A stretch of DNA of 64,000 nucleotides from Paenibacillus endophyticus (GTDB lineage Bacteria; Bacillota; Bacilli; Paenibacillales; Paenibacillaceae): assembly GCF_014192395.1 (NCBI RefSeq), contig NZ_JACHXW010000002.1, forward strand, positions 186,001 through 250,000, read 5' to 3'. The position numbers were made by a program, and so were the translations under genes. The notes under the pieces are model-generated. The model did not search any database, was not told where the DNA came from, and was given only the letters and a program-made list of their open reading frames with translations. Below are positions 42,967-51,123 of the stretch, in pieces; the stretch's first letter is position 1; every line of letters starts with the position of its first letter.

Positions 42967-44070
42967 ATGAACGTCGTTATACCTACAGAAGATTCAAAAA
43001 TGCAGCACATCATTGAAAAAGTGCGTCATGGACAGCGTTTATCATTAGAGGATGGCGTTTACTTATATGAATCCGATGATTTGCTCACAATAGGGCAGCT
43101 TGCCAATGAAGTTGCGATTCGAAAAAACGGCAAAAAGGTTTATTTTATTGAAAATATGAGTCTTTACTTTACGAATGTATGTGAGGCGCACTGCGCATTC
43201 TGCAACTTCCGCAAAGATGAAGGCGACGAGGGCGCGTATACGCTGAGCGGCCCGGAGATGATTGAATACGTCGAAAAGCATTTCCACCCTGGTGTCCGTG
43301 AATTCCATATCGTAGGCGGACACAATACGAACGTGCCGTTCCAATATTATGTGGATTCTCTTAAAGCATTGAAGGAGCGTTTCCCAGAAGTAACGTTAAA
43401 AGCATACACCGCAGCGGAGATCGACTTTTTCTCACGCATCAGCGGCCTTTCGTACAAAGAAGTGCTGGAGGAGCTTATGAAAGCCGGCCTTCAATCCCTT
43501 ACCGGCGGCGGTGCTGAGATTTTATCCGATCATTACCGTAAAAAAATGCGCGTCGATAAAGCGGACGTTACCCAGTACTTGGAAGTACATCGCACTGCCC
43601 ATCAGCTCGGCTTGCGCACACACACGACGATGCTCTACGGCTCCATTGAAACCAAAGAAGACCGGATTCGTCATTTGATGCATATCCGCGAGCTTCAAGA
43701 CGAAACGAATGGCTTCCTTGTCTTCATTCCTCTCTCCATGCAGCCGATTAATCCGCGTGCCGGCATTCGCCGCCGCAACTCTGCATTCGAGGATTTAAAA
43801 ACGATTGCGATCAGCCGTTTGATGCTTGATAACTTCCAGCATATTAAAGCGTATTTCATCAATATTGGCGTACAGCTGACCCAAGTTGCCCTAACAATGG
43901 GCGCATCGGATGCACATGGAACAATCGTCAAGGAGAAAATCAGCCACGCAGCTGGCGCACTGACTCCGGAAGGCATTACGCGCGAGGATCTGATTTGGCT
44001 CATTAAAGGCGCTGGCCGTATCCCGGTCGAACGCGACACGTTCTACAACGAAATTAAAATTTACGAATGA
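42967..44070 (+). CDS. mqnE: aminofutalosine synthase MqnE (radical SAM)
   Basis: 367 residues. The radical SAM cluster motif CX3CX2C is C72/C76/C79 (VCEAHCAFCNF). Other family hallmarks are GDEGAYTLSG, EFHIVGGHN, SLTGGGAEIL and a C-terminal region with PINPRAGIRRRNS. MqnE joins 3-[(1-carboxyvinyl)oxy]benzoate to the adenosyl radical of SAM, giving aminofutalosine, the second step of the futalosine menaquinone pathway. MqnC and CofH are related but have different later motifs. The ATG follows GAGGTGG. The remaining mqn genes are not in this window. Confidence 0.93.
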   Translation: MNVVIPTEDSKMQHIIEKVRHGQRLSLEDGVYLYESDDLLTIGQLANEVAIRKNGKKVYFIENMSLYFTNVCEAHCAFCNFRKDEGDEGAYTLSGPEMIEYVEKHFHPGVREFHIVGGHNTNVPFQYYVDSLKALKERFPEVTLKAYTAAEIDFFSRISGLSYKEVLEELMKAGLQSLTGGGAEILSDHYRKKMRVDKADVTQYLEVHRTAHQLGLRTHTTMLYGSIETKEDRIRHLMHIRELQDETNGFLVFIPLSMQPINPRAGIRRRNSAFEDLKTIAISRLMLDNFQHIKAYFINIGVQLTQVALTMGASDAHGTIVKEKISHAAGALTPEGITREDLIWLIKGAGRIPVERDTFYNEIKIYE

Positions 44071-44132
44071 GTAATCGGCAACGCGAAAGCACAAAATAGA
44101 TTATCATCAAGAGGCGTGGAGTTGGAAATTAT

Positions 44133-45200
44133 ATGAGAAAACTTATTATTTTGGGAGGCGGCTACGGTGGTCTAGCAATAGCTAACGAGCTGCTGGAGAA
44201 ACAGCTTCCCTTGGACGTTTCTATCGTACTCATTGATCGGATGCCGTTTCAAGGCTTGAAAACCGAATATTACGCGCTCGCTGCAGGAACCGTATCGGAT
44301 CTCGAGCTGCGCGTGAAATTTCCTGTTGATCCAAGAATTTCGCTGGCATACGGCGAGGTGACCGATGTGGATATGGAGCAAAAGCTCGTCCACATCGAGG
44401 GCCAGGAATCACTCGTATTTGATTGGCTTGTCATCGGTCTCGGCTGCACCGATAAGTATCATGGGATTGAGGGGGCTGAGCTGTTCTCGACAAGCATTCA
44501 GACGTTCTCGGCTGCAAGACAAACCTACGCGCAGCTGAATGATGTGAAGCCTTATGGGCAAGTCTCTATAGTAGGCGGGGGACTCAGCGGTGTTGAAGTG
44601 GCAGCTGAGCTGCGTGAAAGCCGGCCTGATCTTAATATACGGATTTTGGACCGGGGACCGAGCGTGCTGTCTGCCTTCCCAAGCAAGCTGCAATCATTTG
44701 TGGCGGAGTGGTTTCAGGAGCATAACGTGGAGATGCGCGGTCATGTCGGCCTTACTCGGGTTGAAGGCGGCATTCTACATGACTGCAATTCAACGACTCC
44801 GATCTATACCGACGTTACCGTATGGACGGCTGGCATCCAGCCTGTACCCCTCGTGCAGCGGATGAATCTGCCGAAGGACAATCAAGGCAGACTCATCATC
44901 AACGAATATCATCAGCTGCCTGATTACAATGACGTATTCATCGTTGGCGACTGCGCTGCCCTCCCGCTCTCGCCTAGCGGCCAAGCGGCTGGCGCCCAAG
45001 GCAAGCAGATCGCGGAGGTGCTGCAAGCCATCTGGCATGATAAGACGCCTCGTCTCGGCAAGCTGAAGCTCAAAGGCGTTCTTGGTTCGCTGGGTAAAAA
45101 AAGCGGCTTCGGCCTGATGGGTGGAACAGCCATCATGGGCCGAGTGCCGCGTCTGGTCAAAAGCGGTGTATTGTGGCGCTCCAAGCGTCACCTAGGTTAG
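44133..45200 (+). CDS. NADH dehydrogenase-like FAD-dependent oxidoreductase (YutJ/NDH-2 type)
   Basis: 355 residues. Two dinucleotide-binding motifs: FAD-binding GGGYGGLAIA at about 8 and NAD(P)H-binding GGGLSGVEVAAEL near 148. 'VWTAGIQPVPLVQ' and 'VFIVGDCAALPLSPSGQAAGAQG' are typical of the NDH-2/YumB/YutJ group. The C-terminus is shorter than in true NDH-2 and lacks the amphipathic membrane helix, as in B. subtilis YutJ. Its neighbours (YuzB-like, NifU-like) repeat the B. subtilis yuzB-yutJ-yutI arrangement. It follows mqnE by 62 nt, a link with menaquinone synthesis. Confidence 0.85.
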   Translation: MRKLIILGGGYGGLAIANELLEKQLPLDVSIVLIDRMPFQGLKTEYYALAAGTVSDLELRVKFPVDPRISLAYGEVTDVDMEQKLVHIEGQESLVFDWLVIGLGCTDKYHGIEGAELFSTSIQTFSAARQTYAQLNDVKPYGQVSIVGGGLSGVEVAAELRESRPDLNIRILDRGPSVLSAFPSKLQSFVAEWFQEHNVEMRGHVGLTRVEGGILHDCNSTTPIYTDVTVWTAGIQPVPLVQRMNLPKDNQGRLIINEYHQLPDYNDVFIVGDCAALPLSPSGQAAGAQGKQIAEVLQAIWHDKTPRLGKLKLKGVLGSLGKKSGFGLMGGTAIMGRVPRLVKSGVLWRSKRHLG

Positions 45201-45218
45201 TACGGAGAGCATGAAGCG

Positions 45219-45494
45219 TTACAGATCATCCAGCAGCTTGTCCAGTGCTTCCTTATCGGCCTGCTGCTGATCAATCGCCTTCAGTATATGCTCATAAAGC
45301 TCATCTGCCGACTCTGCAGATACAATTGCGCCGTCTACTAATGCGAATGGATTCAAGTAGCATTCGCCGCAATTGCCGAGACAGCCGTATTCCGTAACCT
45401 CGAATGCATCATTATCTTCAAATATTTTCATTATACGGTCCGTGCCATGATGCATATTACTGGCACAAAACTCGATCATTGGCTTAAACACCAT
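45219..45494 (-). CDS. YuzB-like DUF1450 protein
   Basis: 91 residues. Conserved cysteines in MIEFCASNMHHG and YGCLGNCGECYLNPFALVDG match the small DUF1450/YuzB family, which resembles thioredoxin-like ferredoxins that bind a 2Fe-2S cluster or zinc. It sits head-to-head with the NifU-like gene and tail-to-tail with the YutJ-like gene, as in Bacillus. The ATG at 45494 has AGGTGA close upstream; translation may instead start at the following GTG. Confidence 0.85.
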   Translation of the reverse strand: MVFKPMIEFCASNMHHGTDRIMKIFEDNDAFEVTEYGCLGNCGECYLNPFALVDGAIVSAESADELYEHILKAIDQQQADKEALDKLLDDL

Positions 45495-45577
45495 GCTTCA
45501 CCTAACTTTACTTAGTTACTATCCATTTTCAATTGCTTCACTTTGTACTATAATAGGGGAGAAAGGAGATGATTGCA

Positions 45578-45823
45578 ATGAGTGAACAAGTACAAGATAC
45601 GATGTATGACGAAGTGCTCGACGTACTCGATAAGCTTCGTCCGTTTTTGCAGCGCGATGGCGGCGACGTTGAACTCGTCGATGTCGAAGGCGGCATCATC
45701 AAGCTTCGCCTTATGGGAGCATGCGGCAGCTGCCCAAGCTCGACGATCACGCTTAAAGCGGGAATCGAACGCGCTCTTCTTGAAGAAGTTGACGGTGTCA
45801 TCGAAGTCGTTCAAGTATTCTAA
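45578..45823 (+). CDS. NifU C-terminal-domain-like iron-sulfur scaffold (YutI-like)
   Basis: 81 residues. The Nfu-type domain with CxxC at C49/C52 ([20 protein letters not shown]). It binds a 4Fe-4S cluster between two monomers and passes it on to apo-proteins. The opening [17 protein letters not shown] is nearly universal in this family. The ATG at 45578 follows AAAGGAG by 9 nt; an in-frame ATG at 45569 is closer to the site and less likely. A single gene with a strong terminator. Confidence 0.92.
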   Translation: MSEQVQDTMYDEVLDVLDKLRPFLQRDGGDVELVDVEGGIIKLRLMGACGSCPSSTITLKAGIERALLEEVDGVIEVVQVF

Positions 45824-45866
45824 AATATAAGAACGCGTCTATACCGCCTTTGCATGGCAAATGCTG

Positions 45867-45927
45867 AAGAGTCTTGTCGGCGGAAAGGAGCTTATGCTCC
45901 CTTCCTTACCGAGAAGACTCTTTTTTT
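45867..45927. terminator. terminator between the NifU-like gene and the SDR gene
   Basis: AAGAGTCTT (45867-45875) pairs with AAGACTCTT (45914-45922) around an inner hairpin GGGAGC/GCTCC-like stem, followed by seven T's on the plus strand. It probably serves both converging genes. Confidence 0.85.
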
Positions 45928-45937
45928 GAGCGTATAA

Positions 45938-46720
45938 TTAGAACATTCCTTTAATATTGGCAACGATAGGATCAAAGCCTCCGGTAACATCAATGACATT
46001 TCCCGTTAGGAAATTAGACTGTCTGTCGCAAAGAAACAGCACGACGCGCGCAACATCCTCGCCGGCGCCAGGCCTTCCAATCGGCGATTCATTGTCATAT
46101 TCCTCTTCCACTTCGGCAATCGATCTTTCCTTGTTAACGCCTCGAATATCACCAGGTCCAATCAAATTAACGGTGATGCCGTGAGGAGCTTCCTCTACCG
46201 CCAACGATTTCGTAAACGACACAAGCCCTGTCTTCGCAGCAGCATACACGGCACGATGCGGCCAAGCTCTTGCCTCTCCGGCGTGACCGAAGCCAAAGTG
46301 GATGACCCTGCCCCATTTCCGTTCACGCATGCCCGGCAGCAGTCGATGATCAAGCAGCATCACGCCTAACAGATTGCCGTGGAGCAGCCTAATAATCGTC
46401 GCCTCATCGTATTCGCTGAAGAGCCGCCGCTTGCGAACGAAAGGCCCTGCGTTATTGACAAGAATGTCCACACCGCCTGCCCAGCGCTCAGCAGCTTCAG
46501 CCAGCTTTTCTGTCCCTTCAATGGTTGCAACATCTGCCTGTACCGTTATAGCTTTGACGCCAAGCTGCTCAATCTGCGCTTTTACCTGCAGAGCTTCGAG
46601 TTCGCTCTCGTAGTAGTTAATGACCATATTACAGCCTTGCTCAGCCAGCTGGATCGCCGTTCGCTTGCCGAGTCCTTTCGCGCTCCCTGTGACTAATGCT
46701 GTTTTGCCTTCCAGTCCCAC
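45938..46720 (-). CDS. short-chain dehydrogenase/reductase (FabG-like)
   Basis: 260 residues. TGSAKGLG nucleotide-binding motif near 11, NNAG near 90, YAAAKTGLVSF (catalytic Tyr and Lys) near 160, and the C-terminal 'SNFLTGNVIDVTGGFDP' typical of 3-oxoacyl-ACP reductase-like SDRs. The Ser normally ahead of the Tyr is replaced in context by 'HFGFGHAGEARAWPH', so the catalytic Ser is not obvious. The start is GTG with GGGGGG 7 nt upstream. The substrate is unknown. Confidence 0.85.
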   Translation of the reverse strand: MGLEGKTALVTGSAKGLGKRTAIQLAEQGCNMVINYYESELEALQVKAQIEQLGVKAITVQADVATIEGTEKLAEAAERWAGGVDILVNNAGPFVRKRRLFSEYDEATIIRLLHGNLLGVMLLDHRLLPGMRERKWGRVIHFGFGHAGEARAWPHRAVYAAAKTGLVSFTKSLAVEEAPHGITVNLIGPGDIRGVNKERSIAEVEEEYDNESPIGRPGAGEDVARVVLFLCDRQSNFLTGNVIDVTGGFDPIVANIKGMF

Positions 46721-46739
46721 GAGTTTTCCCCCCTCGGGA

Positions 46740-47453
46740 TTATGTGTTCTTCTTCCTCATTAAACCACAAGCATACTGAAACGTAAGCAGCAATGACTCC
46801 ATGGCCAGATACAAACCCTGTGTCAGCTCAGCGGATTGCTCTGCCACGTTTTCAAGCTTAATTTCTTCCCCGTACATGCGGTTGCTTTGGATCAAATCAT
46901 CCTGCATCTCCGAGTTCATGTAATGAATCTCCGTATTCCTGCGTTTGCGCAGCCTAGTCATCGACTCCTTGTACTTCTCTTTCACATCGTTCAGCTTCCA
47001 GGTTAGCTCAGGATGCGCTTTCTTCTCCCGCATATTGCGCAATACGGTGAAATAAGAGAAATGTGCTTTGATCCGCTCCGTTCTCATATCCAGCAGTTCA
47101 TTAAGTAATGTACCCAGCTTGTCGAGCAGAGAAAAGACGCGGATAAAGGCATTTTTATCGAAGTAGATATAACGATTATAATAGATTCTTTCCTCATCTG
47201 TCATTTGCTTAAGCGAGGTTGCCTTTACTTTATGTTGGAATTTCAGCGCGACATAGTGGCTTTGCTCCAGCTCATCCAAAGAAGATCGCAGACCGAGCGT
47301 CCAAATTTCATATTTGCGGAGCTGCTGGGCATCAGCAGCCCCTGCTTTTATTTTTTTGGAAAGAATGGCATTGAACTGATCCATATGGCGAAACGTTTCC
47401 GCCAGCATGCCATCCGCTTCTCTCATCGGTTCATCAAACATGAAACGCAGCAT
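46740..47453 (-). CDS. helical protein with HEPN-like RX4H motif (Cthe_2314-like)
   Basis: 237 residues, all-helical and cytoplasmic. Near residue 184 it has RRNTEIHYMNS, the RX4H motif of HEPN domains, set at the start of a helix as in HEPN ribonucleases and structural HEPN proteins. The general layout resembles the Cthe_2314 HEPN family found in Firmicutes. No nucleotidyltransferase or other toxin-antitoxin partner is adjacent, so a housekeeping role is more likely than a toxin. GGAGGG is about 11 nt upstream of the ATG. It precedes the SDR gene by 19 nt and may be co-transcribed with it. Confidence 0.6.
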   Translation of the reverse strand: MLRFMFDEPMREADGMLAETFRHMDQFNAILSKKIKAGAADAQQLRKYEIWTLGLRSSLDELEQSHYVALKFQHKVKATSLKQMTDEERIYYNRYIYFDKNAFIRVFSLLDKLGTLLNELLDMRTERIKAHFSYFTVLRNMREKKAHPELTWKLNDVKEKYKESMTRLRKRRNTEIHYMNSEMQDDLIQSNRMYGEEIKLENVAEQSAELTQGLYLAMESLLLTFQYACGLMRKKNT

Positions 47454-47527
47454 GATTGTACAGTCCCTCCACGTGAATTTGACTGCCGCCTGCTCTGAAC
47501 AGCAATCCGTAAAGCGCTAAATAACAG

Positions 47528-47566
47528 GCAAACCTGCAAGCGAAGGATACGCATCTGCAGGCTTGC
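47528..47566 (-). terminator. hairpin downstream of ctaA
   Basis: On the minus strand GCAAGCCTGCA pairs with TGCAGGTTTGC (one G-U pair), followed by CTGTTATTT. It lies between ctaA and the HEPN-like gene. The rest of the 227-nt gap has no recognised feature. Confidence 0.6.
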
Positions 47567-47680
47567 TGAATGGGCATCACGGACTGAAGCAGCATTTGCC
47601 TACCTTCAGCATGTCCCATATTTAGTTTTCTCTCTCCAACTCGTCCTGTCCGCACTGTTCCGAGCAGTCGCTTATCAACG

Positions 47681-48613
47681 CTACATTTCCGTTTTCCCTT
47701 CGCGCAACCGCCAAGAACGAACTAATATATCCATTAATAAACCGAACAAGCCGGTCACAATTAAATTATGGAGCAGGTTCGTGAACAAAAACCAATCTGT
47801 ATTGGTTATCGTAATCGTCAGCAATGCACCGCTGAAAATTTGGGTAATGACAAGTCCAAGTGTCCATCCAGCGTGCTTCGTTAAGCCTGCTCCGCCTTCG
47901 CTGACCTTTCGGATATGAAGGTATAAGCCTGCTAGGCTGATTGCTAGCACCAAAGCAGCTACGCGGTGAATGAATACGGCCCCTGTAGCTCCATTGATTT
48001 CTGGGACGATCTCTCCGTTGCATAACGGCCAGCCTAGGCATCCGCCGCCTGATTCGGTGTGCCGGATGAATGCCCCCAAATAAATGACGACATAGCTGTA
48101 TATCGCTGTCGCAAGCACGCGCGGGAATATCGAACGCGGTACTGTAAACACTTTGGCAGGGCCGCTTTTTACGCGGAACGTCCAGATCACGAGCAGCAGG
48201 GTCGCTGCAAAAGCGATTAATGAGATGCCAAAATGAATGGCCATAATTGGCGGCGATTGCGGCCACATAACGGCAGCAGCACCCATAAGCGCTTGGATAA
48301 TTGTAAACAAAAGGGCTCCGCCAGCGTAAAATAACGGTTCTTTATAACTAGCCTTGTCTTTCCTGAATTTGAGTATGAGGGCAATGACAGAAGCGAGAAC
48401 AAGCAGACCTTCGAATCCTGTGATTAGCCGATGCGAATATTCGATTAGAGACTCGATCGTATAAGCTGGAACGAATTTGCCGTGGCACAAAGGCCAGTCA
48501 TCACCGCAGCCGCGTCCAGAATCCGTATTCGTGACAAGCGCCCCTCCGAGCAGTACAAGAAGCATTCCGATGCACGCAGCGATTGCCAGCGTGCGAAAAC
48601 GCCCGGTTACCAT
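47681..48613 (-). CDS. ctaA: heme A synthase CtaA (COX15 family)
   Basis: 310 residues with eight membrane helices in two four-helix bundles. Each bundle has conserved heme-ligand histidines: SHRLITG and AIHFG in the first half, FIHRVAAL and LLHNLIV in the second. Cysteine pairs occur in both extracellular loops (GCGDDWPLC and GCLGWPLC). CtaA oxidises heme O to heme A for cytochrome aa3 or caa3 oxidase. The ctaB and oxidase genes, usually next to it, are not here, so ctaA stands alone. Confidence 0.95.
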   Translation of the reverse strand: MVTGRFRTLAIAACIGMLLVLLGGALVTNTDSGRGCGDDWPLCHGKFVPAYTIESLIEYSHRLITGFEGLLVLASVIALILKFRKDKASYKEPLFYAGGALLFTIIQALMGAAAVMWPQSPPIMAIHFGISLIAFAATLLLVIWTFRVKSGPAKVFTVPRSIFPRVLATAIYSYVVIYLGAFIRHTESGGGCLGWPLCNGEIVPEINGATGAVFIHRVAALVLAISLAGLYLHIRKVSEGGAGLTKHAGWTLGLVITQIFSGALLTITITNTDWFLFTNLLHNLIVTGLFGLLMDILVRSWRLREGKTEM

Positions 48614-48720
48614 TATGAAATCACCTTATTTCTTGTTTTAATAACAGTTCAATTATAGCTATAAAAAAAAGCAAAAGCCATGTTGAAAATGTGACACTTC
48701 AGCGCACATACCTCAACAAA

Positions 48721-48780
48721 AAGGAAAGCCCGCGTTTCAGGGATGGTACATTCCCCCAATACGCGGACTGGCATTTCCTT
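48721..48780 (-). terminator. terminator of the thioredoxin-like gene
   Basis: On the minus strand GGAAAT...CCGCGT pairs with ACGCGGG...TTTCC, ending in TTTTT. The stem begins right at the stop codon. Confidence 0.75.
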
Positions 48781-49122
48781 TTAATTGAGCGCTTCGCTTA
48801 CTTGTATGGCACGATCAACGAACGACTCAATTTCTTCCCTCGTCTTCCGAAGCTTGCTGACAAACCTGATGATTTCCGAACTGCTGCGAAAGGCGATAAA
48901 GCTAGGGATACCTAGAATGTTCAGCTCGGAGCAAAGATCGGGAAGATCGTCGCGATCCAGCTCAACGAAGCTCACTTTGCCTTCATATTGACGTTCCAAA
49001 TCCGGCATGAAGGGATCGATAAAATGGCAATCCGCGCACCAGGTCGTTTTGAATACGGCAATGGTAAGGCCTTCGCTTGCGACTGCTTCGCGGAAAGCGG
49101 CATCTGTCGTTAATTTTCTCAT
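48781..49122 (-). CDS. thioredoxin-family protein
   Basis: 113 residues with a thioredoxin fold. The active site is WCADC (C29/C32) after IAVFKTTW. The cis-Pro lies in ILGIPSFIAF. The dipeptide AD between the cysteines differs from the GP of classic thioredoxin, which should change its redox potential; YtpP/YdbP-type thioredoxins of Bacilli are similar. No signal peptide, so it works in the cytoplasm. The ATG at 49122 follows AAGGGG by 6 nt; a longer frame upstream lacks a site. Confidence 0.9.
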   Translation of the reverse strand: MRKLTTDAAFREAVASEGLTIAVFKTTWCADCHFIDPFMPDLERQYEGKVSFVELDRDDLPDLCSELNILGIPSFIAFRSSSEIIRFVSKLRKTREEIESFVDRAIQVSEALN

Positions 49123-49174
49123 GTTGCACCCCTTAACGTTCTGAATAAACTTCACTCGCTCGTTACGTCATCGC

Positions 49175-50788
49175 TTATACTTCCCGATCAAGTGAGAATA
49201 CTTTCATGTCGTCGCCAAGATCCGTCCAGCCAATCTTTGCTTTTATTGCATGGGTCAAATTGCGGGCCGGCACATAGGTTACTCCGTCAATAACGGTAAC
49301 GGGGAATGCCCACTTCACGGTTTTCCCGTTGACCACAGCGGAATCACTGCCATTCTTCAATACAATCGTCGTATTCGTCGCTTCGTCAAACACTTTGAGG
49401 CTTTTTGTTTTCTTGTCAAAAGTCAGTACGCCGCCAAGCTGTTCAACTGTGGAGCGAAGCGGAATAATCGTTACATGGCTTGCCGTAATGATTACCGGAT
49501 TATAATATTCATCGGAATACCACGTAATGTTTTGTTTATTCACGTGCAGCTTGTTTTTCAATAGGTCGTAGACGACTGATTTGTCATCGAACATTTTCAA
49601 TGCTTGATAGCCTTGCATATCAACAAGCTGTTCAATGGCAAAATCTGATTTGGAAGCAACTGGAGCGTCAGCTTTGACCACGCCATTCACATTCCATGAC
49701 TCGCTCTCGAACTTAAGGGTAATACCCTTGATTGGGAGCACACCGAATTCCGGATCCAAGCTCGGAGCGTATGAGAGCTCGTAAGCCTGCTTGCGGATAT
49801 CAAGCTTGTTGTCTACGTACATATCCGCTTTGATCGAAAGATTCTTGTTGAAAATTTCGTCGAATTCTTCCTGCTCCTCTTCTTCAAGCAGCTTCAGCTC
49901 GCCTTGCAGCTCCGTTAGAAGCTCTGCGATACCTTCAGTAGCTTCCGCAATCAGCTCAGCAGGATCTTCGCTATCGAGCCCGCCTTGATCGAATGGAATC
50001 ACTTCTTCTGCTGCTCCCAGAATTTGCGGATTGCTGTTCAGCACCTCAAATACGCCTGCTACCATTTTGTCTAGGCCAGCACGATCCGCGATCAGCGCAT
50101 CCACATATTTTTTCACCCAAGGCAATATCTCGTTACCGTCAAAGTCAACATGGACTTTCATGAGGGAGGTAGAAACGCCGTTAATATTCTCAAACACCGG
50201 TTTGACGTCAATGCGTTCTGGGTTCGGAAGATTATGTATGACATAGGAACCCACCGTATCGAGAATCTCATGGCCCAGCGCCGTAGCAGTTGCTTCGTCG
50301 AGCTCAGGTGCTGCCGCCTCGGTTGCTGCATCTTCAGGCAAGCCAGACAGTCCAGTCAAACCGAGCAGGCCCTCGCTTGTCAGATCAATCGCAAAAGGCT
50401 GCTTCGCGCCTTCAATCTCCATAATCGCCAACTTATCGGACATTTTAAGTGAAAACTTCACGCTAGCTGTATCCCCAAATATCAGGCTCCCGTTAAAAGA
50501 TGCGTTCGAGCTGTCCTGCATCTTCACATTCTCAAACTGCAGCTTAATGTTTGATACTAGCTTCATAATCGCAATATCCTCTTCGGTAGCACCTTCATAA
50601 GCCGTATCATCAAGCTCCAACTTAAGTTCAACCGACTGTTTGCTCTCGCTTGAAGTTACTTTCAAGGAATTTTTCAGCACGGTATTGAAATCCAAGTTGG
50701 AAATGGCTTCACAGCCCGCAACAAAAACAAGTGTAAATGCTAATATGAGAGCAATAAACTTACTAGGTCTTGCAAAGCTTTTTTTCAT
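49175..50788 (-). CDS. lipoprotein with copper-amine-oxidase-like stalk domain
   Basis: 537 residues. Signal peptide with lipobox (VAGC, Cys about 26). A large beta-rich domain (about 40-400) resembles LolA/LppX-like lipoprotein folds (LKVTSSESKQSVELKLELDD). Acidic stretches occur in the middle (ELKLLEEEEQEEFDEIF). The last 110 residues form the 'copper amine oxidase N-terminal' domain (VTIIPLRSTVEQLGGVLTFD and VTVIDGVTYVPARNLTHAI), a common cell-surface stalk module in Paenibacillus. The ATG at 50788 has AAGGAGACG upstream. Function unknown; surface-exposed. Confidence 0.8.
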   Translation of the reverse strand: MKKSFARPSKFIALILAFTLVFVAGCEAISNLDFNTVLKNSLKVTSSESKQSVELKLELDDTAYEGATEEDIAIMKLVSNIKLQFENVKMQDSSNASFNGSLIFGDTASVKFSLKMSDKLAIMEIEGAKQPFAIDLTSEGLLGLTGLSGLPEDAATEAAAPELDEATATALGHEILDTVGSYVIHNLPNPERIDVKPVFENINGVSTSLMKVHVDFDGNEILPWVKKYVDALIADRAGLDKMVAGVFEVLNSNPQILGAAEEVIPFDQGGLDSEDPAELIAEATEGIAELLTELQGELKLLEEEEQEEFDEIFNKNLSIKADMYVDNKLDIRKQAYELSYAPSLDPEFGVLPIKGITLKFESESWNVNGVVKADAPVASKSDFAIEQLVDMQGYQALKMFDDKSVVYDLLKNKLHVNKQNITWYSDEYYNPVIITASHVTIIPLRSTVEQLGGVLTFDKKTKSLKVFDEATNTTIVLKNGSDSAVVNGKTVKWAFPVTVIDGVTYVPARNLTHAIKAKIGWTDLGDDMKVFSLDREV

Positions 50789-50942
50789 TCTTTCGTCTCC
50801 TTTATGATTGCATAGTAGCAGGCCTTTTTTACTGATAAACTCCATTTATTGTACAGGAGACTCTATCTAATGTAAATGTATGGAAAGGTCTAGTTTTGTC
50901 GAATTTGATAGGATCACAGGTTTATGCATTAAATTGCACTTA

Positions 50943-51029
50943 TTACTGCGTACATTCCTTTAGCACCCATCCGACCAGCATTGCGATTGCCACTGCCAAT
51001 ACGATTCCAGTCTGCTTCATCCGATCCAT
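50943..51029 (-). CDS. 28-residue single-pass membrane peptide
   Basis: An ATG at 51027-51029 on the minus strand has GGAGG about 9 nt upstream. It opens MDRMKQTGIVLAVAIAMLVG and ends WVLKECTQ, then a stop. That is a basic N-terminus, about 15 hydrophobic residues and a short polar tail with one cysteine. It lies 95 nt downstream of the histidine kinase gene in the same direction and could be part of its operon, perhaps a regulator of the kinase. A second ATG three codons in would give 25 residues. It is too short for ordinary gene finders. Confidence 0.55.
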   Translation of the reverse strand: MDRMKQTGIVLAVAIAMLVGWVLKECTQ

Positions 51030-51123
51030 CCCGCATCTCCTCCATCCTGAAGCTAATGGATAGTGTAAGGCAAGGATCTTACCGACTGCTTTCATATAAG
51101 CTTATCAAATGCTTAAGAAATGC

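Noticed and set aside
47434-47655. 73-codon minus-strand frame between ctaA and the HEPN-like gene
   Set aside because: It overlaps the HEPN-like gene start, crosses the ctaA downstream hairpin and has atypical composition.
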